Of a stretch of 64,000 nucleotides of DNA, positions 54,956 to 64,000 are shown piece by piece. The position numbers and the translations under genes were made by a program. Positions within the stretch are counted from its first letter, which is position 1, and each line of letters starts with the position of its first letter. The notes below the pieces were generated by a model, which worked only from the letters and a program-made list of their open reading frames with translations, did not search any database and had not been told where the DNA came from. Location: assembly GCA_030549175.1 (NCBI GenBank), contig JAUKUA010000005.1, positions 1-64,000 on the forward strand, given 5' to 3'. The stretch is from Lasiosphaeris hirsuta (taxonomy: Eukaryota > Ascomycota > Sordariomycetes > Sordariales > Lasiosphaeriaceae).

Positions 54956-55993
54956 AGGGAAAACCCCAGGACACAGTGATTATCGGGAGTGACCGGTCGT
55001 AGTTGCGGCACCCGCTCATACCGGCCCCACGACCGCCGGTCCTCTCGGGCTAGCCGTGGCTCCGAGTCTCGCGCCGTGTGTCGGGTCAGCCGTCGTATTA
55101 CGTATTAGTCTGAGAGGGTGTTGTTCACGAATCTTCGCCTGAGAGCGTGTTGTTTACGAACCTTCGCCTGAGTGCTTCAAGGGAAGAGTGTGGGACGTCT
55201 CGGTTCGGGTACCGATGACGGCGAAGCTCGAGACCAAAGCGGGGGGTCTTTTTTCGGCCTGGCACAATTTCCACCTGGTTTACTTTGTAGAAAGGACCGC
55301 ATGTAGTTAGCACGAGCCATAAGCTCAAGCGTGTATTAGAAGAATAACAAAATTCTTTGATTCCTATTCCATTCTGTATCTTGGCGTTTTATCAAGGAGG
55401 GTGATGTATTCAGGGTACCTATTGAACAACGGAAGTAGGAGAGGCTAAGTACTTAGCGATCAGGTAGGTAACACAAGAATATACAAGAGGTAAGGGCGAA
55501 GCTGTTCATTTTCAAAATGGGACCCATTTTGGCTATCTTTATATAAATTCTGGGTCACTTGGCTAGTTGCTAGGGGCGCATTAAATTGCTAGGGGCGTAG
55601 TACTGACCCCATCCTAAGATCAGTCTGCCGGCTATAAGTTCAAATCCTTCTGCGAGGGCATATAACTTTAAGCTAAAAAATTAAAAAATTCAACGCTACA
55701 CCTGACATTGTTGAGGCTCTTGAGAGTTAAATATGTTTTGTGAATCGGACCGCGCGCCAGTAGAAGGATTGTGAACATCGCCGATGACGCACGGTGCTTG
55801 AGGCAAAAGTGGCTAGTGCACTCGTCTAGCGTATTCACAGGTGCAGCTAATCAAGGAGGCTGCTCCCTTTCTCTTTCTCCAAACTACAGATGCACTGCCT
55901 CATTCTAGGCTTCAATGGTGAGGTCGCGCCATGATCCCCATTTCCTCCCTGAACAGTACCAGGTCAAATTTATGATCTACGACCTCGTCAGCC
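54956..55993. other. Intergenic DNA with short repeats
   Basis: Holds a 29-bp tandem duplication (55109-55167), a 17-bp palindrome (55514-55530) and a duplicated TTGCTAGGGGCG (about 55567 and 55586). A B-box-like GGCTATAAGTTCAAATCC at 55631-55648 resembles part of a tRNA, but no tRNA folds. Confidence 0.5.
55109..55167 (+). repeat. 29-bp tandem duplication
   Basis: Two adjacent units, TGAGAG(G/C)GTGTTGTT(C/T)ACGAA(T/C)CTTCGCC, differ at three positions. Confidence 0.85.
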
Positions 55994-56911
55994 ATGGAGC
56001 GCTACATGCTCTCGCCGGACCTGTATCCCAAGCGGATGGTACGGTTATGGCTCCACAAGCACCAATTCCACCGCTTTCTCATCGGGTTCGGCTCTATAAA
56101 CCACATGATCCTGGCAACCTTCCGCATGATGATAGACTTGCTCATACTTTCCGAGTCTGGTCGCCCGCAAGCACAGATGACGGTTCGGATGTGGTGGTAT
56201 GAATCCGTCCTTTGGGTTGTGACGAGCCTTTTGTTTCGGTACCTTGACCGATTCTTCTGGTTTCGTCGACCTGGCAAGGCTTACCAGTTCTCGGTCCATG
56301 CTATCATCCTTTTAGCCCCGGTGCCACTCCTAGTCATGCATATTTGGACCATAGTCCTTGCAGCTAGATACGACAGGGAGTACGCTGGAAGGCTCCCGTT
56401 TGAGATTAGCCTTTGGTCCGCAGTTGTGGCGCTGGTGACGCTGCTTCCGATTCATGGCCTCTACATTCGGATGGCAAGACGATTTCTGCTGGCAGATAGC
56501 GACGCGCAGTATGAACCGTCAAGACCGATAGGTTATCGCGATGACCCGCTTCCAACCTCATCACCACCACAAGGCCATAGCTATCTTCACGACGCATTGA
56601 CCGCCTCGAGAACGAGACAACCTGGTCAACCCATGTCCACGCAGACTGCTCCAGAATCACAAACTCCTGCCACAGGGAGCGATACCGCCGCCAATGCCGC
56701 AATCCCGCCAGAATCGACTGCAACTCCTGTGATGGCAAGTCCGGCAGATCACTGCCCTGCCACAGGATATGTTGACGCTATTCCTTATGCCCTTAGAGGG
56801 TACCGAGCCTGGCTGCGGTATCCACTGCTCTACAAGCTCTTGGCTTTCTACATGGCGTTTCTCACTTGGGAGATGATTGCTATCATCCGAGAAAAGAATA
56901 TGGAACCGTAA
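55994..56911 (+). CDS. Multi-pass membrane protein of unknown function
   Basis: 305 residues from ATG 55994, no internal stop and no intron needed. Hydrophobic segments lie at about residues 38-53, 70-85, 99-122 and 139-157, with another near 279-297. Between the fourth and last lies a long Ser/Thr/Pro/Ala-rich loop (~175-250). The N-terminus is basic and has no signal peptide. I do not recognise the family. It resembles orphan membrane proteins common in Sordariomycete accessory regions. Flanks on both sides lack genes for several hundred bases. Confidence 0.6.
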   Translation: MERYMLSPDLYPKRMVRLWLHKHQFHRFLIGFGSINHMILATFRMMIDLLILSESGRPQAQMTVRMWWYESVLWVVTSLLFRYLDRFFWFRRPGKAYQFSVHAIILLAPVPLLVMHIWTIVLAARYDREYAGRLPFEISLWSAVVALVTLLPIHGLYIRMARRFLLADSDAQYEPSRPIGYRDDPLPTSSPPQGHSYLHDALTASRTRQPGQPMSTQTAPESQTPATGSDTAANAAIPPESTATPVMASPADHCPATGYVDAIPYALRGYRAWLRYPLLYKLLAFYMAFLTWEMIAIIREKNMEP

Positions 56912-57994
56912 CTCAAGTACGCGTAAGTGTTGCCATTTCCTGGTTGAGGCGAAAGCCGTGCTGTCTGACTTGGTGTATGAGTAGTTATCCTTACCGACCT
57001 TTATACCTCTGTTTAAGCGGTTACGCTTTATGCCTTTACTCGTCCAGCAATTTCATTCGACGGTCTACGTTCGCGAAGCGAGAGCTGAAACTACCATCGA
57101 GCCTGATTTAAATATAAAGAAGCTTAGGGGCTGTAGTATACTTAGACCCAAACATAAACGAGTTAATACGTGTAGAAAACGAGCGCATGCCGGACGGTTT
57201 GAGGATATACTTAACTCGACGTAACGGCCTAGTAAGTCAGATGACAGGAGAGCCGCCTCTAAAATCTTGCCAAAGTTACTTCTGGTATTTAGGTCATGGC
57301 TTCATCGTATCTCGACGGTATATTCCCGTCCTTGGCCGGATTTCCATTATCTTCTTAATTCTTTTGTACTATCACAAGGGTAAGAGGTACCTAATAACAG
57401 ACTCTAATCCCGAGCTTCCAAACGGCTTACCATTGGAAGAGTTGACATGTTTGATGAGCAAGAGACGGGCAATCAAAAAAGATACGTTGAGATTTATTTC
57501 ATACAATACTCCCGTTCAGATACTGGTCCTCATGTATACGTTACATGTTATTATGGAGCTGGTATATGAGCAGATTTTCCGATCAAGAGTATTTCTGGTA
57601 CGGCAGTAAAGCACGTTCATGATGTTATATAACAGACTAAGTAGGTTAGTTGAAAACTCATCCGAGAGAAAGGAGTACCTTTCTAGGAAGGAGCCGAGAG
57701 ATTAGTATCAATCCATCAAGTCAAAAGGTAGGTAAGGTTAACCAGTTAGTCACGTATGGGAGAGAGATGACGGAAAATATATAAAAAAGGGGTCTTCCAA
57801 GTTTATCAAAGTACTTATGTAAGAGATCAAACAAAATTCATTGCCCTTTAGGCGTTTCCACCATCAGATCAGTTGAGCATTCGTCTTCACTACGGTCTGA
57901 AATCTCTAGAAAGCAGAAAAATCGAAATCCCTTCTAAATCCGATCCGCTCGTACACACCTATCCGACCTACCTTCTCTTTAATAATTAGTAGAT
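56912..57994. other. TA-rich gene-poor stretch
   Basis: An ORF at 57187-57609 (140 codons, plus) has hydrophobic parts (ISIIFLILLYYHKGKRYLI) but lies in TA-rich, RIP-like DNA and matches nothing I know. I do not call it a gene. Confidence 0.4.
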
Positions 57995-60245
57995 CAAGAA
58001 TAGGAAGAGAGTATGTCAATATCTAGCTAGCCGTAAAGTACCTCGTTAAGACGTGAAAGGCCAGTACTTTTGAGCCATAGTCAGCACAGCGTTCTACTCT
58101 CTCGGTAATCGCTCGACAGATACCTAGCCAATAATTATATTGTCGTCAAAGTCGGCGTGAATAACTCTCCATCTCCCTACTTTTAACATCTCACCGTAGC
58201 ATGTTAAAAAGGCCACAGTTTCGATGTCCTTGGGCCGTTAAAGATAACCACGTATCCAGACTGGTAGTACGACACCTTTAATATGGAGACAGGAGAACAT
58301 GTTTCCCATATTAAGGAGCCCTTCGGACGGCATATCGGTAACCTTGTTATAGGCACATTTCCACCGTGGCTTATGGCTCCCAGTCCGCTCCCGGAGGCAA
58401 AGCCCAATGACAACCATTTCTTAACGAACATTCGAGTCTAGCTTTAGAAACTTGACCGGGGCGAAGTACGAAGCCCATAACCACGACGGCACGCCTTCGA
58501 CACTCCTGGTTACATCTGGCACAGAAGGATTCACCTCCCAAAGTAACCCTCGATGGATGTCCTGTAGCCAAATCCCAGCAATATATATGACCCGCCTGAC
58601 CGCAGTCTTATCTTACTGACGCTTTCCAGGCGCTACTGCCATGACATTCACCACTTCGAACCCCAAACCAGCAACGGCAGAAATACGATCGGAGAGTCTA
58701 CCGATGTCGAAGGTAGAATTGACCTCGATGGCGTCGTACCAAAAGTCCATGATCGAGATATTCGTCCAATAGAGGCGTTACTTTAGGTTGAACAGGTAGT
58801 GTAGCTCCTGCTTACCCATGTTCTAGCTGATTCGCTCTCCAGCTGGCGTTCTTAGTACTTTCAAGTGGCATTCAAAGAAATGCCCTCGGATATATACCAG
58901 AGAAATCTCTTACTCAACATCTATTCTTAGAGGATCCAGGCTCGATTAAAGACCTCGGCGGACCGCACATTCTCCCAGTAGTCGTCAACTAGTCTTCGTC
59001 TTCTCTTGTACACGTAGAAATGACCAGCTACTTCATCTGGCGACCTTATACCTCGGTAGTCAAGTTAGAAAGGCGGATAACTCCACGGAACAATATTCTA
59101 GTCGTGGCTCTTCAGGATGCCTTTTATCAAATAGCTACTTGCAGTAGTAGCAATCATCAACAGCGAGTGTTGATAGTATTGTGCCATCTTTGACTTTTAC
59201 ATATTGAAGTCGCGCCCACCGTCACCAGCTTGAACAATGCACAGGGAATCAATCCAGACATATTCGGCACCAAGCTTCGTGGCAATGTGAAACGCATCCA
59301 AAAAATGCTGTGGCAACTTGCCAAACCCTTTTCCGTTCTGCCGGTCCTCGAAATTGTTCTCAGTTGTCTGGCATGCTCCGACTCTCTTTGTTGCCTTGTC
59401 CGAATCCCATCGATGAGTCAAGGTATGTATAGCTCCGTCTTGGTTTCAGTGTCCTCTAGTACGATAAGTTTGCCAGTGGGATCGACCTTGATACACCTAA
59501 TTGGCATTACCGGATTGCCGTGGTCTAGTATCTCCAACCCCGATGCTGTTTCTCGACACTTCTTGTGCCCGTTAGTGGCCTCATCGGACGGAGATAAGTT
59601 TTTGGGGCTAGCGCATTCGTCGAGCCACCGTCTGATCGTTTCCCAGTGTGCTTCGTCATCTGGATCGGGCCCAAGGTATCGGCCACTGATAAATTTCTCA
59701 TTCGCCGCTGGACTGTCTATATGATGTAATCAGCTCCAACCTTTGCCTTGTCCATTTGACTCACTCGTATCCGCAGCGACACAAAGCTCAACCTCAGAAT
59801 GGCTCCTAACCTCGTCGAACCTGCCACCAATCGCTATCTGCAGACGATTGAAGCAGAAAGGGCCAGCTGTCTTCTGAGTAGCCGTTTCATAATTCTCAGA
59901 GAGCGTCATATGTATGTATAGCTCCGGCTTCGTCGATTTCAGCTCTCCGAAGGTCAAGATGTAGAACGGGTCCGACGGGTCCAAGCCCTGGACGCTGTCC
60001 AGTAGGAGAAGGCAGAATCGGCAATTAGAGGCGACAGATCTTTCTGTATCACTCCTTTTATATCCCCGACTCCGATGCGGCGTTCTGGTAAATGACTGAA
60101 TGTCGAATGTCGAACATCGATCGCAAAGCGGGGCCGCGCCAAGGGTGGGCGCTGGGAGAACCCTTTCAGAGAAAGCTGTTGCTGACTCCTCACCCTCCGC
60201 AGGCAAACTTTGAAATGCAATGCTTCCGCGAGATTCATTAGCCAT
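57995..60245 (-). pseudogene. HET-domain gene, RIP-degraded
   Basis: From ATG 60245 (MANESRGSIAFQ) the frame runs through LCDRCSTFDIQSF and NCRFCLLLLDSV to TGA 59730-59732, then on through FISGRYLGPDPDDEAHWETI. A frameshift near 59413 leads into LTHRWDSDKATKR and EYVWIDSLCIVQAGDGGRDF. Next come NM-stop-KSKMAQYYQHSL, KSHD-stop-NIVPWSYPPF, SPDEVAGHFYVYKRRRRLVD, and AWIL-stop-E-stop-MLSKRFLWY, then the C-terminal tail to about 57995. The order is that of a complete HET protein of the LTHRWG type. Most stops are TAA/TAG at expected Gln or Trp codons, for example TGG to TAG in the QEWMLSKR motif. Confidence 0.82.
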
Positions 60246-61814
60246 ATCTCTAGCTCGGTGGTCTCGGGAGGTAAGGGCCAAAGTTGTTGAGATAAGATCC
60301 TTCCACAGCGGATTTGCCTATAATGCTAAGAAGCAGACGTGTCCAAATTGTGCTGCAGGCTGCAGTGGCAAGCAAGTTGTCGGCAGCTGCACCCCCCCTC
60401 ATCTCATCCTCATCAACCCACAGCGCCTAACGGCGTTACACAACGCTTTGAGGCACACCCCCTGCCCTGCCATACATAACCCTGAGCGGAAAATGCTGGA
60501 AAGGTTTCACAGTAAACCTGCTATCCCGCCAGGCTCTTCCTTCAAAAAATCTTTACACCACCTCTAATTCCGGCGAGAGAATAGATTTCATCCTGGAAAT
60601 CTTCTGTTGTACCCACCAAAAGAGGGCCAGAGAAAATCTCTAGGCCAGAACTATCTACCATCGAATCCATCATTTTGTGTGTTCCCCAACACAACTCCCT
60701 GCACAACGCTAGCGCAGCCCCTAACGTCATTCTTAATCGCTCCTACCTCCAGCTAACCACCCTCCTCCGCGGTCGCATCCGAGCGTGGACACGTCCATTT
60801 CACTTGCTGCCATGGAGGGTCGGCTTGGCGATAGAGAGAGAGAGAGGTGTTCCCGCTGAACAGGTGATTTCCAAAGGTTGGCGCACGTCCTGCTAGGTGT
60901 TTCCGGTCGGGAAGGATGGGATGAGTAGCAGAAAATAGACTGTGGAAGTGTGTGACCTGGCGCTGCGGGCGATGTACCCGTCGACTCAGGCCTGGGCATG
61001 TGAATTTGCTCGCGCGAGTCTCCGCCGTGGCATCGGTCGATGAGGATGAGAAAAGCGGACGATTATTTTACCAGGTAGGGTCATGCATATTTGCCGGCGT
61101 GCGATTTGCCTCGGCCGTGAAGACCCAAACTCGGCTGCTGGTGACGAGGAATTTGGCTTCTTGCAAAGAGTTGTGAAGTTTTGTTTTACCTCTGCAGGCT
61201 GCAGGTCGAGGGAGTGGCTGAGAACGAATGGTCGGCGATATCACTCTTCTCAACAGGAATGAGGGGTAACGTTTCAGCGTTGGCGCCTTAAACCCCCTTT
61301 CGCCATTCACCGATAGCCTCAGCAGCCAACGCGCTTGTTCACGTTGTGCCATCGAGTGTTGAGTCCAGCCCAACCGCTGGAGAATAAGGCTCACCTGTCC
61401 ACGGAGCGCAGACTCCTGTTTTGATTGATGTGGTCTTCTAACCTGTTACCGGGCACGCACGTCATCCTCTCTGACTGGAGGTTTGGCACCAAAAACGAAC
61501 CACTTTACAGGTCTGAGCAGGCGTTTCTATTGGGCCAGGCTGGGACTGAGAAAAATCCACCTCTACTATTAAATATCAGGAAGTTTCCTGCCATAAATGG
61601 TTCAAGCAGTATCCATGCCGATGGCCAAGGTGTTAACTCAGCACGAAGACAGTCCGATCAACTTAGACGGACAAGCAATACCTAGCCTAGACAGGGAGGA
61701 ACTAAAGTAGGCAGCTAAGGTATGATAAATGTTCCTTAATAAAGCTAATGACTAACGGAGATTGTGAAACGACGGCTGATTGGCGCCCAGATTCCAAGCT
61801 TGTCAAGTCGCAAT
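60246..61814. other. Intergenic DNA
   Basis: Former promoter of the HET gene on its left, then about 1 kb with overlapping ORFs on both strands that show no known domain. A short GA repeat lies at 60831-60843. Confidence 0.4.
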
Positions 61815-62519
61815 ATGAAGCCTGATAGGATTCCCGGCGATGAGCTGGCGGAATACCGTCGCGATCCCCCACCAGCGCCCTCCTCAGGCAGCAAGAACGA
61901 GCAGGAAGTTGAACGCATGAAGCAACAACTAGACGAGTGGGTGACGAGGAATCGCGGCTACCTCATGTCACCGGATTTCCTAAATCTATACCGGCTTCCC
62001 AGCATCTCTCCGCTGTGGGGGTACGACGAGTCATATTATCGGCACTGCATCGTACACGAATTGGCCGCCATCACCCAGCTCGGTGGCAGGCGCCTGACAC
62101 CAAACGAGATGGCGCTTCACCTTGATGCCGTCTCAAGGGCGGTTGTGGCCAAGTCTTATGACCGCCCCATCGCTATTGCTGCGACCCTCTTCATGATCAA
62201 CAGGGGATGGAAGGAATACACTTTCCCTTTCTATCAGCCAACCACCGAACGGTTTAACCCGCATTTCTTCCCAAGGCCATCTCATCCGCTCCTTAGGGGA
62301 CGTATCGCAGCAGCGTCGTGGCAAGGGCTACGATGCGGCCTGTACGGTGGACTGGGTTTCCTTGCTTATCACGTCCTTGCCCCGAAATACCATGGGTTGT
62401 GCGACTCCCAAGTCATAATGGCCTTGGCGATGGAACCACACCTTAAAGGCCTTCGAGATGATGTAGCCGGGACGCTGGAAAGGCTTTCAAGGACAGCGGG
62501 CAATCGGAGAAGCTGGTGA
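61815..62519 (+). CDS. Hypothetical protein, possibly membrane-associated
   Basis: 234 residues from ATG 61815 (MKPDRIPGDELAEYRRDP). The frame is open 51 bases further upstream but only to a GTG. A Pro/Ser-rich start is followed by a helical, charged region (NEQEVERMKQQLDEWVTRN). Two weakly hydrophobic stretches follow, AIAATLFMI at about 131-139 and, after a Gly-rich turn, GLRCGLYGGLGFLAYHVLAP at about 174-193. The latter could contact a membrane. No catalytic motif. The frame is intact with normal codon use, so it is a plausible real gene of unknown function. Confidence 0.55.
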   Translation: MKPDRIPGDELAEYRRDPPPAPSSGSKNEQEVERMKQQLDEWVTRNRGYLMSPDFLNLYRLPSISPLWGYDESYYRHCIVHELAAITQLGGRRLTPNEMALHLDAVSRAVVAKSYDRPIAIAATLFMINRGWKEYTFPFYQPTTERFNPHFFPRPSHPLLRGRIAAASWQGLRCGLYGGLGFLAYHVLAPKYHGLCDSQVIMALAMEPHLKGLRDDVAGTLERLSRTAGNRRSW

Positions 62520-62809
62520 TCATTCCCTCTTGTACAACAGGATCAGCTCAGTTTGGTAGAGTCTCAAAAGCTGCAATTGTGGTTTTGGATGGTAGGATGA
62601 AGTACATGATGCTCTACCACTGCGAACCTGTGTCTGGTGGCTGTTCTGCGAATGTTTGCTAGGGAAGTGAAGTTCCCGAGAGGAAACCATTTTACAGTGT
62701 TCATGGCTTGCCTCACCTGGCAACGCTGCTTTCCTGTGCGCCTCGAGGACTGCAAACCCGCCCGAACCGATAAGGGATCGAATTCTCGATCACACTCCGG
62801 CAACCGCTT

Positions 62810-62975
62810 CAGATATCTTGTCTTTATGGTACGATCTTCCCGTGCTGTTCCTCGTAGTCGTACAGTACTTCCTTCTTGAGAAAGTTCTTCAGTGGTTCCC
62901 ATGTCGGTTTCGCGAAACCCTCCCACTTGACAAACACCTAGTTCCCAGGACCCTCTCGACCTCCCATTCCGTTCC
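62810..62975 (-). pseudogene. Chromodomain remnant of a Ty3/Gypsy chromovirus
   Basis: The minus strand reads EWEVERVLGTR (62970-62938) and, after a frameshift, VFVKWEGFAKPTWEPLKNF with FLKKEVLYDYEEQH (about 62930-62840). This is the chromodomain found at the C-terminus of chromovirus integrases, which steers integration to chromatin. No intact integrase, reverse transcriptase or LTR was found around it, so it is a pol 3'-end relic. Similar domains occur in host genes, but the position at a gene-poor edge favours a transposon. Confidence 0.65.
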
Positions 62976-64000
62976 TTCTCTCGTCGATACTGGGGGGTAG
63001 GCATCGTCGTCTGCTTGGGAAGGAGCTTTCTCGCCAGGCGTAAAGTTAACTCTCGTTCTAGGGCCTCGCTTCGTCGAGTTGTACCACCCGGGTCACCATC
63101 GTCCACATCTTAACCCTGTTCGCTGCCTTAGGGAAGACGATACATGCCCTCATCCTCGGCCTCCGCACTGTGGTGTCGACTCTGGCGTAAATGGCGCCGA
63201 GTCCTGTCTTGGCTGTGAGCTTGCTACGTAGCTTTAATTACGTCGTTAGAATCGACGTTAAGCGTGTCAGAGGGGCCGACGGATTCTATGACGAATTACA
63301 GCCCCCCTTTAACTTGACTTTGACCCAACGTAAGGAGGTTCAGCTTTGTCAGTGCCGTCGCTATCGCTTTCGCTCGCTAAGCCATTACGCCGCGTACTCT
63401 CTCGATCGGGCCCTTCGCCGGGCTCGAGAGGAGAAAGCCCGGAAAGATACCCTGAGCTTGGCGTATATCGAGCCTCGACTCCTAATAATATAGCCCGAAA
63501 CATCTCGCCAGTAGTCTTACTATATATAACGTCCTCAGAACCGGATACCTGGCCCGCCTCAGACGAGGTATTACCTATAGGAGCCGGCTGGTCCTACTCC
63601 GCCCGTACGGCTTCGGTCATGGAGGATTGTCGCGGTAATGCCAGCGGAGACGGCGACTTAGGAGAACGCTCTGGGCTACCCATCTTCTATGGTTAGCTCG
63701 ATATAGACCCACCGCCTAGGTCGGCCCCTCGGTAACGGGCAGTTCCGTCGTATCGCTATTACCACAACCGGATTTAGCATTAAGACATTTCTCTGCTCAT
63801 ACGTATCAGCAAAACGATCCACCAGGGATGGAGAACTCAAGTATATACCGGCACTAGCAATACTACCAAACGCAGAATCTTTATGCTTACGAGGCTAGCG
63901 AAGAAACTCGTCAATTGACGGGAAAGAGGCGTCGGACTGGCCATCGTCGATATCGCTACGCCCAGACTCGTAGTCGGAATCGCCGCATTCAGGCTCGTCA
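62976..64000. other. Unresolved right end of window
   Basis: CpG-containing, TA-enriched DNA with short overlapping ORFs on both strands (for example 63191-63493 and 63346-63696 plus). No domain is recognised. It may be the upstream part of the chromovirus relic, but no integrase motif could be read. Confidence 0.35.

Noticed and set aside
55560..55670. tRNA or tRNA-derived SINE suggested by GGCTATAAGTTCAAATCC
   Set aside because: No cloverleaf can be drawn, and no tail or target duplication is seen.
57187..57609. 140-codon plus-strand ORF with hydrophobic parts
   Set aside because: Lies in TA-rich DNA where such ORFs arise by chance; no family resemblance and no intact neighbours.
62564..63106. 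Minus-strand ORF of 180 codons
   Set aside because: The real signal on this strand is the chromodomain in other frames; this frame is not family-like.

Overview
The window reads as an accessory, repeat-rich stretch of a filamentous ascomycete genome (Pezizomycotina). Supporting signs are short introns of about 48-81 bp with GTANGT-type donors and CTRAY-like branch sites, HET-domain genes, a fungal STAND/NLR gene, a CFEM-like GPI-anchored protein, a DUF4267 membrane protein, and TA-rich transposon relics that look like products of repeat-induced point mutation (RIP). No rRNA, CRISPR array or convincing tRNA was seen. The species cannot be named from this sequence.

Layout. 1-13,595 is a transposon block: a partial Ty3/Gypsy element (LTR 1388-2717), an unidentified RIP-degraded stretch (2718-4850), and a complete Ty3/Gypsy element on the minus strand (4851-13595) with 1330-bp LTRs and a 5-bp target duplication. 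13.6-25.4 kb holds a hypothetical gene, a broken HET gene, a Tc1/mariner relic, a long HET gene with one stop codon, a HET C-terminal fragment and an LTR/gag fragment. 25.4-31 kb holds ankyrin-like and Hsp70-like fragments, a HET gene cut at its 5' end, and a pile-up of LTRs. 31-36 kb holds a CFEM-like gene and an orphan deaminase-like gene lying between two related LTR-like repeats. 36.8-41.3 kb holds a SesB-type hydrolase/NB-ARC/TPR NLR pseudogene and a second NLR-type hydrolase fragment. 42-46 kb holds a LINE relic, a DUF4267 gene and an amidase gene. 46.5-55 kb holds phosphotransferase, F-box and ZZ-finger pseudogenes around a group of small proteins of unknown function. 55-64 kb holds a membrane protein, another RIP-degraded HET gene, a hypothetical gene and a chromodomain relic of a Ty3/Gypsy element.

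How it fits together. Apparently intact genes: CFEM-like, deaminase-like, DUF4267, amidase, four small proteins, a membrane protein and one conserved-looking hypothetical. Around them, members of multigene families linked to fungal allorecognition and immunity (HET, NLR, NLR-type hydrolase) and other expanded families (phosphotransferase, F-box, ZZ) are interrupted. Nearly all the premature stops are TAG or TAA where CAG, CAA or TGG is expected, which is the CpA-to-TpA signature of RIP. The main biological message is therefore a graveyard of NLR/HET-type genes damaged by genome defence. The deaminase-like orphan and the damaged NLR are the most interesting single items.
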